Assembly (NCBI RefSeq): GCF_014534685.1
Contig: NZ_JACVVX010000001.1
Location: 698,501 to 762,500 of the forward strand
Length of the DNA stretch: 64,000 nt
Origin: Oryzicola mucosus
GTDB lineage: Bacteria > Pseudomonadota > Alphaproteobacteria > Rhizobiales > Rhizobiaceae
Reading direction: 5' to 3'
A program made the translations under genes and the position numbers. Below are positions 35,066 through 44,924 of the stretch, piece by piece. Numbering within the stretch: the first letter of the stretch is position 1; each line of letters begins with the position of its first letter. The notes beneath the pieces were generated by a model, which saw nothing but the letters and a program-made list of their open reading frames with translations, had not been told where the DNA came from and did no database searches.

Positions 35066-35752
35066 ATGTCACGCTCCGCCCGCCTGCTCGATCTTCTGCA
35101 GACTTTGCGACGCCATCGCCGCCCGGTCAGCGGACTTGCTCTGGCCGCCGAACTCGGCGTCAGCATCCGGACGCTGTATCGCGACATTGCCACCCTGCAG
35201 GCGCAAGGCGCGCCCATCGACGGCGAAGCGGGCCTCGGCTACGTGCTGCGGCCCGGCTTCACGCTGCCGCCGCTGATGTTTTCGGAGGACGAGATCGACG
35301 CGATATTGCTCGGCCTGCGCTTTGTGTCGAAGCGCGGCGACGACGAGATGCTGGACGCGGCCGAAAACGCGCTGGCGAAGATCGAGGCCGTGCTGCCCGA
35401 GGGCATGGCGGATGTCGTGCAAGGGTCGAGCCTGCTCGCAGGACCCGGCGGCTCCGGCGCACGCGATATGCTGACCTTGATTCGAGGCGCCATCCGCTCC
35501 GAGGAAAAGCTTTCCATCACCTATACGGACGCCAAGGGCCGCGCCAGCGACCGAACGGTGTGGCCGGTGGCGATTGCCTTTTTCAACGACACGGAAATCC
35601 TGGCGGCATGGTGCGAGACGCGGCGCGATTTTCGGCATTTCCGCTTCGACCGGGTGACATCGGCGAGACCGACGGGCGAAAGACTGCCCCGCCGGCATCG
35701 CATCCTCCTGGCGGAGTGGCGGCTCGCTCAGGATCTCGACGAGATGATGTGA
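35066..35752 (+). CDS. YafY-type HTH/WYL-domain transcriptional regulator
   Basis: A 228-residue regulator. An HTH_11 winged helix (1-60; LAAELGVSIRTLYRDIATLQ) is followed by a WYL domain (about 135-205), which binds nucleotides or small ligands. In YafY proteins this often controls an adjacent gene. The VOC gene 67 nt downstream is the natural candidate. The inducer is unknown. Confidence 0.85.
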   Translation: MSRSARLLDLLQTLRRHRRPVSGLALAAELGVSIRTLYRDIATLQAQGAPIDGEAGLGYVLRPGFTLPPLMFSEDEIDAILLGLRFVSKRGDDEMLDAAENALAKIEAVLPEGMADVVQGSSLLAGPGGSGARDMLTLIRGAIRSEEKLSITYTDAKGRASDRTVWPVAIAFFNDTEILAAWCETRRDFRHFRFDRVTSARPTGERLPRRHRILLAEWRLAQDLDEMM

Positions 35753-35819
35753 CCGCTGCTGCCAGAATCTGACAGTGGCCTGGATTAAGCTGGCTCCACT
35801 CGAAACACAGGAGCAAACC

Positions 35820-36197
35820 ATGCCGACCCCAAACTTCATCATCCTCTATGTCGACGATCCCCAAAAGAGCGCGGCCTTCTACCAGGAGATCGTTGGCCGC
35901 GACCCCGTCGAATCCTCGCCCGGCTTCGCCATGTTCGTGCTCGACAACGGCTTCAAGCTCGGCCTTTGGCTGCGTCCCGAGGTTGAACCCAAGGCAACCG
36001 AAGCGGGCAGCAATGCCGAACTGGTCTTCGCATTGGAAAACAACGAGGCGGTCGACAAAGCCCATGTCGATTGGGCCGCGAAAGGCCGAACCATCGTCCA
36101 GACGCCAACCGACATGGATTTCGGCTATACCTTCACAGCGCTCGACCCCGACGGCCACCGCCTGCGCGTCTATTGCGTTGCCGAGAACCCGGTCTGA
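35820..36197 (+). CDS. VOC family protein (glyoxalase/resistance fold)
   Basis: A 125-residue single-domain VOC protein that starts [20 protein letters not shown] and ends [19 protein letters not shown]. The [17 protein letters not shown] start is shared with small PhnB-like or drug-binding VOC proteins often encoded beside YafY regulators. AGGAG precedes the ATG at 35820. The biochemical role is unknown. It probably forms a transcription unit with the WYL regulator upstream and the EVE gene downstream (five-base gap). Confidence 0.85.
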   Translation: MPTPNFIILYVDDPQKSAAFYQEIVGRDPVESSPGFAMFVLDNGFKLGLWLRPEVEPKATEAGSNAELVFALENNEAVDKAHVDWAAKGRTIVQTPTDMDFGYTFTALDPDGHRLRVYCVAENPV

Positions 36198-36202
36198 CGG
36201 CG

Positions 36203-36649
36203 ATGCCCAGCTATTGGCTAGCGGTCGCCTCGGCCGATCACGTCAGGATCGGCCGCAAGGCAGGATTCATGCAGGTCAACCATGGCAAACGCGGACCGCT
36301 GGCCAAAGTCAGGCCCGGCGACGGCGTGGTCTATTATTCGTCCTCGACCGTCTATCGCCAGAAGGACGGCCTCTCGGCGCTGACGGCGATCGGTTTCGTC
36401 CGTCCCGGCGAGCCCTATCAGGGCTTCATGGGCAGCGGCTTCACGCCGTTCCGCCGCGACGTCGCGTGGTTCGAGGCCGAGGAGATTTCGATCCGCCCGC
36501 TGCTCGACCGGCTCGACCTGTCCGTCGGCAAACCCAACTGGGGCTATCAGCTGCGTTTCGGCCTCATCGCCCTTTCGGAACATGATTTCCGGCTGATCGC
36601 AGAGACGATGGGCGCGAAACTTCAGGAGGTGGCGGCAAGCACCTTGTAA
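36203..36649 (+). CDS. EVE domain protein (UPF0310-like)
   Basis: A 148-residue EVE-domain protein. The fold resembles YTH/PUA modified-base readers, and members are thought to bind modified nucleotides. Typical stretches are [43 protein letters not shown] and [17 protein letters not shown]. It starts five bases after the VOC gene. Its last 28 nt overlap the convergent ornithine cyclodeaminase-family gene. Confidence 0.88.
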   Translation: MPSYWLAVASADHVRIGRKAGFMQVNHGKRGPLAKVRPGDGVVYYSSSTVYRQKDGLSALTAIGFVRPGEPYQGFMGSGFTPFRRDVAWFEAEEISIRPLLDRLDLSVGKPNWGYQLRFGLIALSEHDFRLIAETMGAKLQEVAASTL

Positions 36650-37593
36650 ACCATTATTCCCGCAGCCAGATCCTCGAGCGCCGCACCGACGGACTTGAAC
36701 AACGTGATCTCCGCGTCGCTTTCGCGCCCTTGTTTCTCGCCGCGCGTCAGTTCGTGCAGGTCGGCCAGTACATCGCCCTTGTGAATGATTCCGGCTTCAA
36801 GCGGCTGGACGATGTCGCCAGCCTCCTTGGTGGCGCCGGCATGGGTGTCGACGAAAATGCGCGCGCGCGTGATCGTGGCGTCATCCGCCTCGCGCAGCAG
36901 CGGCGTGAAGCCTCCGACGAGATCGACATGCGTGCCCGGCTTCAGCAGGTCGCCGCGCACCAGGGGCGTGGCCGATATGGTCGCCGCCGAGACGATGTCG
37001 GCCCAGCCGAGAGCGCTGTCGAGGTCTTGCGTCGCCTCGACGGAGAAACCTTCAGCCCGCAGTTCCCCGGCCAGTTTCTCCGCATTGGCGTGGGTACGGT
37101 TCCAGATCCGGACCTCTTGGATCGTCCGCACCGCCGCATGAGCCCGGACAAGGAATGAGGCCTGGGCGCCGGCGCCGATCATCAAAAGCTTCGAGGCGTC
37201 CTTGCGGGCAAGATAGCGGGCGGCGAGCGCCGAGGCGCAGGCGGTCCGCCATTGCGTCAGGCGGGGGCCATCGATCAGCGCCAGAGGCTCGCCGGTGATG
37301 CCGTTCAACAGCAGGTAGACGCCGACCACGGCCGGCTTGCCGATGGCGTTGTTGTCGGGCGAGACGGTGACGATCTTGACACCTATGAACCCCTCGGCCA
37401 ACGCATTCGGTGCCTTGAAGTCGGTCCAGGCCGGCATCAGCAGCAGCGTCGAATCGGCGCCTTGCGCCCTCTCGACGCCGTGATGGTGGCGAACCGGCTG
37501 GACGGCACCCTCGCGAAAGGCTGTTTCCAGCGCATCGACCAAGCCCGGAAAGGACAGCGCGCCGTCCACCTGCGCCGCGGATAGGGTCAGCAT
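36622..37593 (-). CDS. Ornithine cyclodeaminase/mu-crystallin family protein
   Basis: A 323-residue NAD(P)-dependent enzyme. The Rossmann motif is [16 protein letters not shown], with [17 protein letters not shown] before it and [32 protein letters not shown] and [15 protein letters not shown] after it. Members include ornithine cyclodeaminase, alanine dehydrogenase and ketimine reductases. Family membership is clear, but the substrate cannot be assigned from sequence. It is followed by nothing on its strand and overlaps the EVE gene convergently. Confidence 0.85.
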   Translation of the reverse strand: MLTLSAAQVDGALSFPGLVDALETAFREGAVQPVRHHHGVERAQGADSTLLLMPAWTDFKAPNALAEGFIGVKIVTVSPDNNAIGKPAVVGVYLLLNGITGEPLALIDGPRLTQWRTACASALAARYLARKDASKLLMIGAGAQASFLVRAHAAVRTIQEVRIWNRTHANAEKLAGELRAEGFSVEATQDLDSALGWADIVSAATISATPLVRGDLLKPGTHVDLVGGFTPLLREADDATITRARIFVDTHAGATKEAGDIVQPLEAGIIHKGDVLADLHELTRGEKQGRESDAEITLFKSVGAALEDLAAGIMVYKVLAATS

Positions 37594-37620
37594 GGTCGCC
37601 TCGCTTCTGTTTTTTAGGGA

Positions 37621-37950
37621 TCAGAGCCGGCTGATCGCGGTGCCCGGCTGTTGGGCAGGGGGCTGGGTCGTGACAGCCTGGCGCAACCCTTCGGCCTCGA
37701 TGCCGCGCTGGCGGGCCAGCTTGCGATAGCGCCCTTGCCGCAGCCAGGTGGCGACGCTGCCGACGATCATGCCGAGCCCGATAGCCAGGAACAGCATCAC
37801 GAACAGCGGTAGCGTCAGGGTCAGGGCCGGATTACCTGGGTTGAACGGATCCAGCGTGAAAGCCACGGAGGCACGGTTTGCCACTGCCAGCGCGATCAGG
37901 ATGATCGCCAGCGGCAGGAAAACGATGATGAGGGTGAGACGGTTCAGCAT
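37621..37950 (-). CDS. lapA: LapA-domain membrane protein (DUF1049)
   Basis: A 109-residue protein with two transmembrane helices (about 5-30 and 45-68). The conserved ANRASVAFTLDPFNP loop lies between them and a basic cytoplasmic tail follows (WLRQGRYRKLARQR). It belongs to the LapA/YciS family, which in E. coli acts with LapB in LPS assembly control. No lapB is beside it. It lies 49 nt downstream of ihfB on the same strand, an order common in rhizobia. Confidence 0.8.
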   Translation of the reverse strand: MLNRLTLIIVFLPLAIILIALAVANRASVAFTLDPFNPGNPALTLTLPLFVMLFLAIGLGMIVGSVATWLRQGRYRKLARQRGIEAEGLRQAVTTQPPAQQPGTAISRL

Positions 37951-37999
37951 TCTACCTTTTCAGCCGCGGCGCGCCGGCAAAACCGGGCGACCGGCGGTC

Positions 38000-38284
38000 C
38001 TATTCGTCCACGTTCAGACGTTCGCGCAGTTCCTTGCCGGTCTTGAAGAAGGGGACCCACTTCTCCTCGACCTCCACCGATTCTCCGGTGCGAGGGTTGC
38101 GGCCGGTGCGCGCGGGGCGGTTCTTCACCGAAAACGCGCCGAAGCCACGCAGTTCGACCCGGTTGCCGTCGGCGAGCGCATCGGTAATCTCGTCAAACAC
38201 CGCATTCACGATGTTCTCCACATCGCGGAGGAACAGATGCGGGTTGCGCGTCGCGATGATTTGCACGAGTTCAGATTTTATCAT
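38000..38284 (-). CDS. ihfB: Integration host factor beta subunit
   Basis: A 94-residue HU/IHF-family DNA-bending protein. It begins [20 protein letters not shown] and carries [26 protein letters not shown] (DNA-binding arm with Arg-Asn-Pro) followed by [15 protein letters not shown]. The pairing partner would be IhfA, encoded elsewhere. The ATG at 38284 is used because the family always starts at this position; the longer frame is not conserved. It is transcribed after sppA. Confidence 0.94.
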   Translation of the reverse strand: MIKSELVQIIATRNPHLFLRDVENIVNAVFDEITDALADGNRVELRGFGAFSVKNRPARTGRNPRTGESVEVEEKWVPFFKTGKELRERLNVDE

Positions 38285-38342
38285 GAGCGCAATCCCGCCG
38301 ATGAGACATTGAGAAGAACATGCGGATGATTTTATTGGATTT

Positions 38343-39302
38343 TCAGTCGCCGAGCATGGTCTTTTCAGGTTGCCAGACCGACAGCAGGCCGTCAAGGAAC
38401 AAGCGTTCGCCGCCAAGCTTCTTGATCAGATCCACCGTGCTGTCCTGAAACCCGAAAAGCTGGGCCGCGGAAGTCGGCAAAAAGAAACTGCCGCTGTCCT
38501 TAGGCTTCCACTCGACCACGTCCAGTTCGGCGTCCACGCCTTTGGTGCCGAGCCACTTTACCGCTTCGTCCTCGCCGCCGAGTTCGTCGATCAGCTTGTT
38601 GGCGAGTGCCTGACGTCCCGAGAAGATCGACCCATCGGCCAGCACCTCGACCTCGGCGCGCGACAGCGGCCGGCGCTCGACGACGAGCCCGACGAACCAG
38701 TCGTAGCTGTCCATGATCAGTTTGCGCACCATTTCGCGTTCCGGCTCGGTGGTCGGATTGAACGGCGAAGGCTCGGCCTTCAGCGGCGAAGACTTGATCT
38801 CTTCCAGCGTGATGCCGAGCTTTTCCATCAGGCCGGTGAAGTTGGGGAACTGAACCAGAACGCCGATGGAGCCGACGATGGAGGACTGCCGCGCAACAAT
38901 ATGGTCGGAAGCGCTGGCGATCATGTAGCCCGCCGAGGCTGCAAGCGTGCCGACCTGGGCGACGACAGGCTTTTCGGCGGCGAGTTTGCGCACCGCATCG
39001 AAGATCGCCTCGCCGCCGGCGGTGGTTCCGCCCGGCGAATCGATGGACAGGATGACGCCTTTGACTGCGGCGGATTCGCGCATGTCCTCAAGGCGAGCCA
39101 ACAGATCCTCATCCTCGGTGATCGTACCCTCGATCTTCACCTTGGCAATGTGCGGCGTGGCCTGGCCGAAGCTGCCGCGCGACAGAAAGCCGACGGCAGC
39201 GACGATGCCCACGCCGGCCACAACCAACGCCGCAGCGCGCCAAAAGGTGACTTTGCGCCGCAAGCGGCGGCGGTCGATCAGGTCGTCGGCGGTTGAAGCC
39301 AT
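38343..39302 (-). CDS. sppA: Signal peptide peptidase SppA (short form)
   Basis: A 319-residue inner-membrane serine protease that degrades cleaved signal peptides. It has one N-terminal membrane helix (about 21-43), [17 protein letters not shown], the nucleophilic Ser in [13 protein letters not shown], and the general-base Lys in [12 protein letters not shown]. It is the single-domain form (about 320 residues), unlike the 618-residue tandem E. coli protein. It lies 58 nt upstream of ihfB, the usual order in this group. Confidence 0.92.
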   Translation of the reverse strand: MASTADDLIDRRRLRRKVTFWRAAALVVAGVGIVAAVGFLSRGSFGQATPHIAKVKIEGTITEDEDLLARLEDMRESAAVKGVILSIDSPGGTTAGGEAIFDAVRKLAAEKPVVAQVGTLAASAGYMIASASDHIVARQSSIVGSIGVLVQFPNFTGLMEKLGITLEEIKSSPLKAEPSPFNPTTEPEREMVRKLIMDSYDWFVGLVVERRPLSRAEVEVLADGSIFSGRQALANKLIDELGGEDEAVKWLGTKGVDAELDVVEWKPKDSGSFFLPTSAAQLFGFQDSTVDLIKKLGGERLFLDGLLSVWQPEKTMLGD

Positions 39303-39617
39303 AGCTGCGCATTCTCCTTCGCGCGTCTTTCGAATGGGGGTTTTAGAACAAGTCGCAGCGCAGGGCCACTGCTTTCGGCGCCGCCCAAAAGCGCCGCCCC
39401 CGCGGCAAAAACTTCCGCTTCATCGAAAAGTAACCCTATGCGACGAAGGTTGATGCTTGATCTCGGCGGAAAAGATTCTTTAATGATTGTCGACCCAAGG
39501 GCAAATTGAGTTCTCGGTCGTTCAAGCCTTATTTTTGCGACTTTCACCCTTCTTAGATCGATTTGATTTCATGGGGACAACGACTTCCCCTTCATTACGA
39601 GGACAGGAAAGGCGCCG
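39303..39617. other. Divergent intergenic region between sppA and lptC
   Basis: These 315 nt contain no convincing gene, only short frames without ribosome-binding sites. They must hold the promoters for sppA-ihfB and for the lptCAB operon. No clear hairpin or operator was recognised. Confidence 0.6.
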
Positions 39618-40325
39618 ATGACGGTTCGCCCCATCGAAGTGGCAGGAGGTGCCGTGGCCAGCAGCGGGACGGGCATTGCGCCCGCATCGTCGCGGGAAGC
39701 CGCGTTCGACAAGGCCCGCCGCCATTCGCATCTGGTGCGTGTCCTCAAATTTGCGCTGCCGGTGGCGGCGATTGCTATCGCGGCGGCCTTCCTCGGCAAG
39801 TCCTACATGGCGGCCCCCTCGGCCATCGAGATCAAATCGGACGACACCGCCTTTTCCGACGGCAAGCTGGTGATGGCCAACCCCAAGCTGGACGGCTACA
39901 CCAAGGACAACCAGCCCTATTCGATGACGGCGCGGCGCGCCGTGCAGGACGCGTCCAACCAGGGCGTCGTCGAGCTCGAAGGCATCGACGCCTCGCTGCC
40001 GCTCGACAAGGACAACATGGCCAAGGTCGAAGCGCAGCGCGGCGTGTTCGACCGCGACAAGAACACGCTCAACCTTTCGCAGGCCATCACGCTCACCACC
40101 ACCGACGGCATCGTGGCGCTGTTCCAATCCGCCTTCCTCAATATGGGCGAGGGCGAGATGACGACATCGGAACCGGTTCAGATCAAGCTCGACGGATCGA
40201 CGATCAATTCGGACTCGATGAATGTGTTGCAGAACGGTAAGGTTTTTGTGTTTGAGAATAAGGTGCGGGTGACAATCGAACCGCAGCGCTATCAGACCAT
40301 GCGGCAGGATAACGGGGACCTTTAA
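39618..40325 (+). CDS. lptC: LPS export ABC transporter periplasmic protein LptC
   Basis: A 235-residue protein with a cytoplasmic basic start and a single membrane anchor (VLKFALPVAAIAIAAAFLG, about 41-59). The rest is the periplasmic beta-jellyroll, with MANPKLDGYTKDNQPYSMTA and GVFDRDKNTLNLSQAITLTT. It passes lipopolysaccharide from LptBFG to LptA. Its stop overlaps the lptA start by one base (TAATG). Confidence 0.88.
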   Translation: MTVRPIEVAGGAVASSGTGIAPASSREAAFDKARRHSHLVRVLKFALPVAAIAIAAAFLGKSYMAAPSAIEIKSDDTAFSDGKLVMANPKLDGYTKDNQPYSMTARRAVQDASNQGVVELEGIDASLPLDKDNMAKVEAQRGVFDRDKNTLNLSQAITLTTTDGIVALFQSAFLNMGEGEMTTSEPVQIKLDGSTINSDSMNVLQNGKVFVFENKVRVTIEPQRYQTMRQDNGDL

Positions 40326-40894
40326 TGCGGCCAATCAGGCTTATGCTCATCTCGGCGGTGCTTTCAGGCGCCGCGCTCTCGGGGCTCGCACCGGCTTTCG
40401 CCCAGACCGATGGCGCAAGCCGCATGTCGGGGCTGAAACTCTCCGGAAATCTGCCGATCCAGATCGAAAGCGACAAGCTCGAGGTTCGGCAGAACGACAA
40501 CATCGCCATTTTCACGGGAAACGTGAACGTGGTTCAGGGCAAGACGGCGATGAAGGCCGGCAAGATGACGGTCCACTACGCCAATGACGGCGGTTCGGCC
40601 GCCACTGGCTCGTCCAACATCGAGCGCATCGAAATCGACGACAAGGTGTTCGTGAAGTCGGAAACCCAGACGGCGACCGGCGACCGCGGCACCTTCGACA
40701 TGAAGAGCGAAGTGCTCGTCCTTTCCGGCAACGAAGTCGTGCTGTCCGAAGGCCCCAACGTGCTCGTCGGCTGCAAGCTGACGGTTCAGATGGGCACCGG
40801 GCTCGCCGAGGTCGAAGGCTGCAAGAAGGGCAACCAGCCCGGCCCGGGCCGGGTGATGATGTCGCTCACGCCGGGCTCGCAGAACAGCAACTGA
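40325..40894 (+). CDS. lptA: LPS transport periplasmic protein LptA (OstA-like)
   Basis: A 189-residue periplasmic protein with a Sec signal peptide (cleavage near AFAQT, about 26) and an OstA/LptA domain: [39 protein letters not shown] and [10 protein letters not shown]. It forms the bridge that carries LPS across the periplasm. It lies between lptC (one-base overlap) and lptB (the last base of its stop is the first base of lptB's ATG), so all three are coupled. Confidence 0.9.
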   Translation: MRPIRLMLISAVLSGAALSGLAPAFAQTDGASRMSGLKLSGNLPIQIESDKLEVRQNDNIAIFTGNVNVVQGKTAMKAGKMTVHYANDGGSAATGSSNIERIEIDDKVFVKSETQTATGDRGTFDMKSEVLVLSGNEVVLSEGPNVLVGCKLTVQMGTGLAEVEGCKKGNQPGPGRVMMSLTPGSQNSN

Positions 40895-41703
40895 TGAAGG
40901 AAGCGACGAAAACGCGCCTCGGCCGCTCGCGCGACACGTTGGCCGCACCCACCGTCATCCAAGTCGATACGTCCAAGTTCAAAGGGACGTTGATTGCCAA
41001 GGGGTTGACCAAAAGTTATCGCGGCCGCCAGGTCGTCAGCGGCGTGACGCTGGGCGTGCGCGCCGGCGAAGCGGTCGGCCTGCTGGGACCTAACGGCGCC
41101 GGCAAGACGACCTGCTTTTACATGGTGACGGGGCTTGTGCCGGTCGACCAGGGAACCATCGAAATCGACGGTTTCGACGTTACCGGCATGCCGATGTATC
41201 GCCGGGCGCGGCTCGGCATCGGCTATCTGCCGCAGGAAGCGTCGATTTTTCGCGGACTGACGGTCGAGCAGAACATCCGCGCCATCCTCGAAGTGGTCGA
41301 GAAGAGCCGCAAGGAGCGCGAAAAATCGCTCGACGGGCTTCTCGAGGAGTTCCACATCAGCCATCTCCGCAAATCTCCGTCCATCTCCCTGTCGGGCGGT
41401 GAACGGCGCAGGCTGGAAATCGCCCGTGCGCTCGCCAGCAAGCCGAACTACATGCTGTTGGACGAGCCTTTTGCCGGTATCGATCCAATTGCGGTGGCCG
41501 ACATCCAGCAACTGGTGCGCCACCTGACCCAGCGCGGCATCGGCGTGTTGATCACCGACCACAATGTGCGCGAGACGCTCGGCCTCATCGACCGGGCCTA
41601 CATCATCCATGCCGGCCAGGTGCTGACGCATGGCAAGGCGGAAGAGGTTGTCGCCAATCCCGATGTTCGCCGGCTGTATCTCGGCGAGAGTTTCACGCTT
41701 TAA
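40894..41703 (+). CDS. lptB: LPS export ABC transporter ATPase
   Basis: A 269-residue ATPase powering LPS extraction. Walker A is GPNGAGKTT, the signature is [15 protein letters not shown], Walker B is [13 protein letters not shown] and the H-loop is ITDHNVRE. It has a ~25-residue N-terminal extension relative to the E. coli protein. In many Rhizobiales rpoN follows lptB; here the next gene is a convergent transglutaminase-like peptidase 43 nt away, so that linkage is broken. Confidence 0.94.
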   Translation: MKEATKTRLGRSRDTLAAPTVIQVDTSKFKGTLIAKGLTKSYRGRQVVSGVTLGVRAGEAVGLLGPNGAGKTTCFYMVTGLVPVDQGTIEIDGFDVTGMPMYRRARLGIGYLPQEASIFRGLTVEQNIRAILEVVEKSRKEREKSLDGLLEEFHISHLRKSPSISLSGGERRRLEIARALASKPNYMLLDEPFAGIDPIAVADIQQLVRHLTQRGIGVLITDHNVRETLGLIDRAYIIHAGQVLTHGKAEEVVANPDVRRLYLGESFTL

Positions 41704-41745
41704 ATCCGGCTGCACCGGGCAGTTCAAACGTACTGCCCGTTTGCG

Positions 41746-42369
41746 CTATTTGACCGAGCCGACCAGCATGTTCTGGTCTTCGCGGATCGAGACCCAGCGG
41801 CCGGTGTTCTCGTTCGACTGCCGCTTGAGAAAACGATAGCCGGTCTCGTCCCACTGCTTGACCGCATCGGTCAGATTGTCGAGCACGAAATCGCCCTTGT
41901 TGGTGCGCACGGTCAACACCGCATGGCCCTCGCCGTCGGGCTTGCGGACGACCGTGATCAGAAGGTTGGCGATGGAAATGCCCTGCTGGCTCAACTGGCG
42001 GCGCTTTTCGAGAACGTAGTCCTCGCAATCGCCGACGCCGGCATCCGGATAGGCCCAAACCTCGTCCTTGCCATAGATGTCGATATCGTTCATCGGCTTG
42101 ATCGAGGCGTTGACCGTGGCGTTGACCGCCACGATGTTGCGCCAGAGATCGCCGCTCATCGCGGCCGGCTTGATGCCCCGGTTGCGAATGGAGCACTCGT
42201 TGGGATAGGCGCGGCAAAAATCGTAGTGACCGATCGGCTGAGATGTCAGTCCACCCGTCGACATCGGCTCGGACGCGAACGCGCTTCCGGAAAACAGCGC
42301 CGATGCAGCGATCGCGGAAAGCGACACGGCAAACCTGCGCCTACTCCGCATCCCTGGTGCGGTAGACAT
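41746..42369 (-). CDS. Bacterial transglutaminase-like cysteine proteinase (BTLCP)
   Basis: A 207-residue exported protein. A signal peptide (about 1-32, ending SAFAS) is followed by a BTLCP domain with the catalytic Cys in GVGDCEDYVLEKRR, the His in EGHAVLTVRT and the Asp in FVLDNL. Pseudomonas LapG, a relative, cleaves a surface adhesin, but no LapD or RTX adhesin gene is adjacent here. The periplasmic substrate is unknown. The start used is ATG 42369, giving a normal signal peptide. It is monocistronic and convergent with lptB. Confidence 0.88.
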   Translation of the reverse strand: MSTAPGMRSRRRFAVSLSAIAASALFSGSAFASEPMSTGGLTSQPIGHYDFCRAYPNECSIRNRGIKPAAMSGDLWRNIVAVNATVNASIKPMNDIDIYGKDEVWAYPDAGVGDCEDYVLEKRRQLSQQGISIANLLITVVRKPDGEGHAVLTVRTNKGDFVLDNLTDAVKQWDETGYRFLKRQSNENTGRWVSIREDQNMLVGSVK

Positions 42370-42532
42370 GTCCCAGCCAACCCCTTTTATTTCGGTTCTT
42401 AACAAAACGTTAAGGGCGATGCCGGCTACAAGTCAATTACCTCTTATTGCGCATTCCCGACATGGTTACTTTCCGCAGGGCGACCGCGACTATTCGGCAA
42501 CAGAATTGGTCTGGAGTCATCAATACAGCCCC

Positions 42533-43240
42533 TCAGCCCACGCCGACATAGCGGCGGACAAGCTCGGGGTTGTCGCGCAGGCTCGAGGCCCGGACGGTTT
42601 CGCGGGCACGGCCGTTCTCAATGAAACAGACGCGGTCTGCGACAGACAGCACAGCCTCCAGGCGCTGCTCGACCAGAAGCGTGGAAACGCCTTCGCCACG
42701 CAGACTGGAAATGGTCTCGCGTATGCGCGCGATCATAGACGGCATCAACCCCTCGGTCGGCTCGTCCAGCAACAGCACCTCGGGCTCCAGGCACAAAGCA
42801 CGCGCCATGGCGAGCATCTGCTGTTCGCCGCCCGACAGCGTGCCGGAGCGCTGGCCGAGCCGTTGCCGCAGAACCGGAAACAGGTCGAGCACGCGGTCGC
42901 GCGTGGGCTTACCCTTGCCGCGCGCCATCAAGCCGATCTCGATATTTTCAGCCACCGTCATTTCGGCAAAGAGCCGCCTTCCCTGCGGCACATAAGCGAC
43001 GCCGGCCTTGGGCACCTCGTGCGGCGCAAGGGCGGTCAGTTCGCGGTCTCCGAGCCTGATCGAGCCTGCCTTCGCCGGCACCAGCCCCATGATCGCCTTC
43101 AGCGTCGTGGACTTGCCCGCGCCGTTGCGGCCGAGCAGGCACAGCACCTCGCCCTTGTTGAGCTCCAGCGACAGGCCGTGCAGCACCTGAACCTCGCCAT
43201 AGAAGCAGTCGAGCCCGGAGAGGGTGAGAACAGCGCTCAC
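42533..43240 (-). CDS. livF: Branched-chain amino acid-type ABC transporter ATPase LivF
   Basis: A 235-residue HAAT-family ATPase. Walker A is GRNGAGKST, the signature is LSGGEQQMLAMARAL and Walker B is VLLLDEPTEGL. It is the last gene of the operon livK, livH, livM, livG, livF on the minus strand and overlaps livG by ATGA. HAAT systems carry leucine-type amino acids, amides or urea; the substrate is not shown by sequence. Confidence 0.92.
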   Translation of the reverse strand: MSAVLTLSGLDCFYGEVQVLHGLSLELNKGEVLCLLGRNGAGKSTTLKAIMGLVPAKAGSIRLGDRELTALAPHEVPKAGVAYVPQGRRLFAEMTVAENIEIGLMARGKGKPTRDRVLDLFPVLRQRLGQRSGTLSGGEQQMLAMARALCLEPEVLLLDEPTEGLMPSMIARIRETISSLRGEGVSTLLVEQRLEAVLSVADRVCFIENGRARETVRASSLRDNPELVRRYVGVG

Positions 43241-43962
43241 GATGCCGCCTCCACCGTGCCGCCGAGATAGGCTTCCTGCACGGCCACATTGTCGCGTATC
43301 TCCTGCGGCGCGCCCTCGGCCAGAATGCGGCCGGCCTCCATCACCGTGATGCGCTGTGCCAGTTCCATCACGACATGCATGTTGTGTTCGATCAAAAGCA
43401 CCGTTGCGTCGCGGCCTATCTCGCGCACCAGCGCAATGAACCCGGCGATCTCGCCATCGGAAAGCCCCTGCGTCGGCTCATCGAGGATCAGCAGGCGCGG
43501 CTTCAGCGCCAGTCCCATCGCCACCTCCAACAGACGCTGATGGCCATAGGCCATGGCGCCCGCCGTCTCCTTGGCGCGGTCGGCGAGCCCGGTGCGATCG
43601 AGCGCTTCCATCACCCCGTCATGGACGCTTCGGCCGGACTGCGCGCGCTGGAACGCCAGCGCGACATTGTCATAGGCGCTCAGCCTGGCGAACACGCTGG
43701 TAATCTGGAAGGTGTAGGCGATGCCGAGCCGGACGCGCTTGTGCGCCGGCATGTCGGTGATGTCGCGGCCGTCGAAGACGATGCGGCCGGCAGACGGCAG
43801 GATGCGGCCGCAGACGAGGCTGACGAAAGTGGTCTTGCCGGCGCCGTTCGGGCCGATGATGGCGCGGATTTCACCGGGCATCAGGCTGAAATCGACGGAA
43901 TCGACCGCCTTCAACCCGCCGAAATCGCGCGACAGACCATGCGTGGTGAGCAGCGGCGTCAT
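43237..43962 (-). CDS. livG: Branched-chain amino acid-type ABC transporter ATPase LivG
   Basis: A 241-residue ATPase. Walker A is GPNGAGKTT, the signature region is MAYGHQRLLEVAMGLAL and Walker B is LLILDEPTQGLSDGE, with the H-loop in IEHNMHVV. The signature is YGHQR rather than LSGGQ, as is usual in LivG proteins. The ATG at 43962 overlaps the livM stop; the longer frame upstream is out of context. It pairs with LivF. Confidence 0.92.
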   Translation of the reverse strand: MTPLLTTHGLSRDFGGLKAVDSVDFSLMPGEIRAIIGPNGAGKTTFVSLVCGRILPSAGRIVFDGRDITDMPAHKRVRLGIAYTFQITSVFARLSAYDNVALAFQRAQSGRSVHDGVMEALDRTGLADRAKETAGAMAYGHQRLLEVAMGLALKPRLLILDEPTQGLSDGEIAGFIALVREIGRDATVLLIEHNMHVVMELAQRITVMEAGRILAEGAPQEIRDNVAVQEAYLGGTVEAAS

Positions 43963-44924
43963 GGCAGCCACCTCAGCCAGCGCTCGCGCACCGTGCCCAG
44001 CACGCCTTTGGGGAAATAGAGGATCAAAAGGATCAGCAGCAGCCCGACGATCAGCATGTAGGCCGAAGTGTAGCCGCTGGCGATGTCGACGACATAATAC
44101 ATGAACAGCGTGCCAAGGAACGGCCCCAGCGTGGTCGCAGCACCGCCCAGGAGAACCCAAAGCAGCGGAAAGATCGAATATTGCACCGATGCGAAGGTCG
44201 AGCCGACATAGCCGAACAGCAGCGCATAGGCCGCCCCCGCCGCCGCGCAGAAGGTGCCCGATACGACGACGGCTGACAGCTTGTTGGCAAATGTGTCGTA
44301 GCCGAGCATCTTGGTGCGCTCCTCATTCTCGCGGATGGCGACCAGCACGCGGCCGAAGCCCGATCGCGCGACACCGAGCGTCAGCAGGAGCACGATGGCG
44401 AACAAACCGAGCGCCAGCATGTAACGCGTCATCGGATCGGTAAAATCGAGCCGCATCGCGCCGAGGTCGAGCCCTCGCCGTGCCTGCGGGATCACCAGTC
44501 CCTCGTCGCCGCGCGTCCAGACGCTGAAATAGAGCGTCAGCAGGTAGAAGACCTGCGAGAACATCATGGTGACGATCATGAAGGCGACGCCGGTGGTGCG
44601 CAGCGCCAGCACGCCGACGCCCAGCGCCAGCACGGCGCCGGCGATCACGCCGGCGGCGAAACCGGCGGGTGCGCTCCAGCCGAGATGGATCATCGACAGG
44701 CCGGCACCATAGAGGCCGGCGGCGAAGAACATGGCATGACCCAGGCTGAGCAGGCCGGCATAACCGAACAGCACATTGTAGCCCATGGAAAAGACCGCCA
44801 GCACCATCACCCGCGCCAGCACGCCGTGGTGGTATTCGGGCAGCACAAAGCCGAGTCCGAACAGGCCCGCGATGACGACCAGATGCAGTGCTATGGCTTT
44901 GCCGCAACCGGTGTCGCTTTTCAT
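43959..44924 (-). CDS. livM: ABC transporter permease LivM
   Basis: A 321-residue permease with about ten hydrophobic segments. Family landmarks are VFSMGYNVLFGYAGLLSLGH, RTTGVAFMIVTMMFSQVFY and GRVLVAIRENEERTKMLGYD (the cytoplasmic coupling loop). It overlaps livH and livG by four bases each, so the complex is made stoichiometrically. Confidence 0.92.
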   Translation of the reverse strand: MKSDTGCGKAIALHLVVIAGLFGLGFVLPEYHHGVLARVMVLAVFSMGYNVLFGYAGLLSLGHAMFFAAGLYGAGLSMIHLGWSAPAGFAAGVIAGAVLALGVGVLALRTTGVAFMIVTMMFSQVFYLLTLYFSVWTRGDEGLVIPQARRGLDLGAMRLDFTDPMTRYMLALGLFAIVLLLTLGVARSGFGRVLVAIRENEERTKMLGYDTFANKLSAVVVSGTFCAAAGAAYALLFGYVGSTFASVQYSIFPLLWVLLGGAATTLGPFLGTLFMYYVVDIASGYTSAYMLIVGLLLILLILYFPKGVLGTVRERWLRWLP

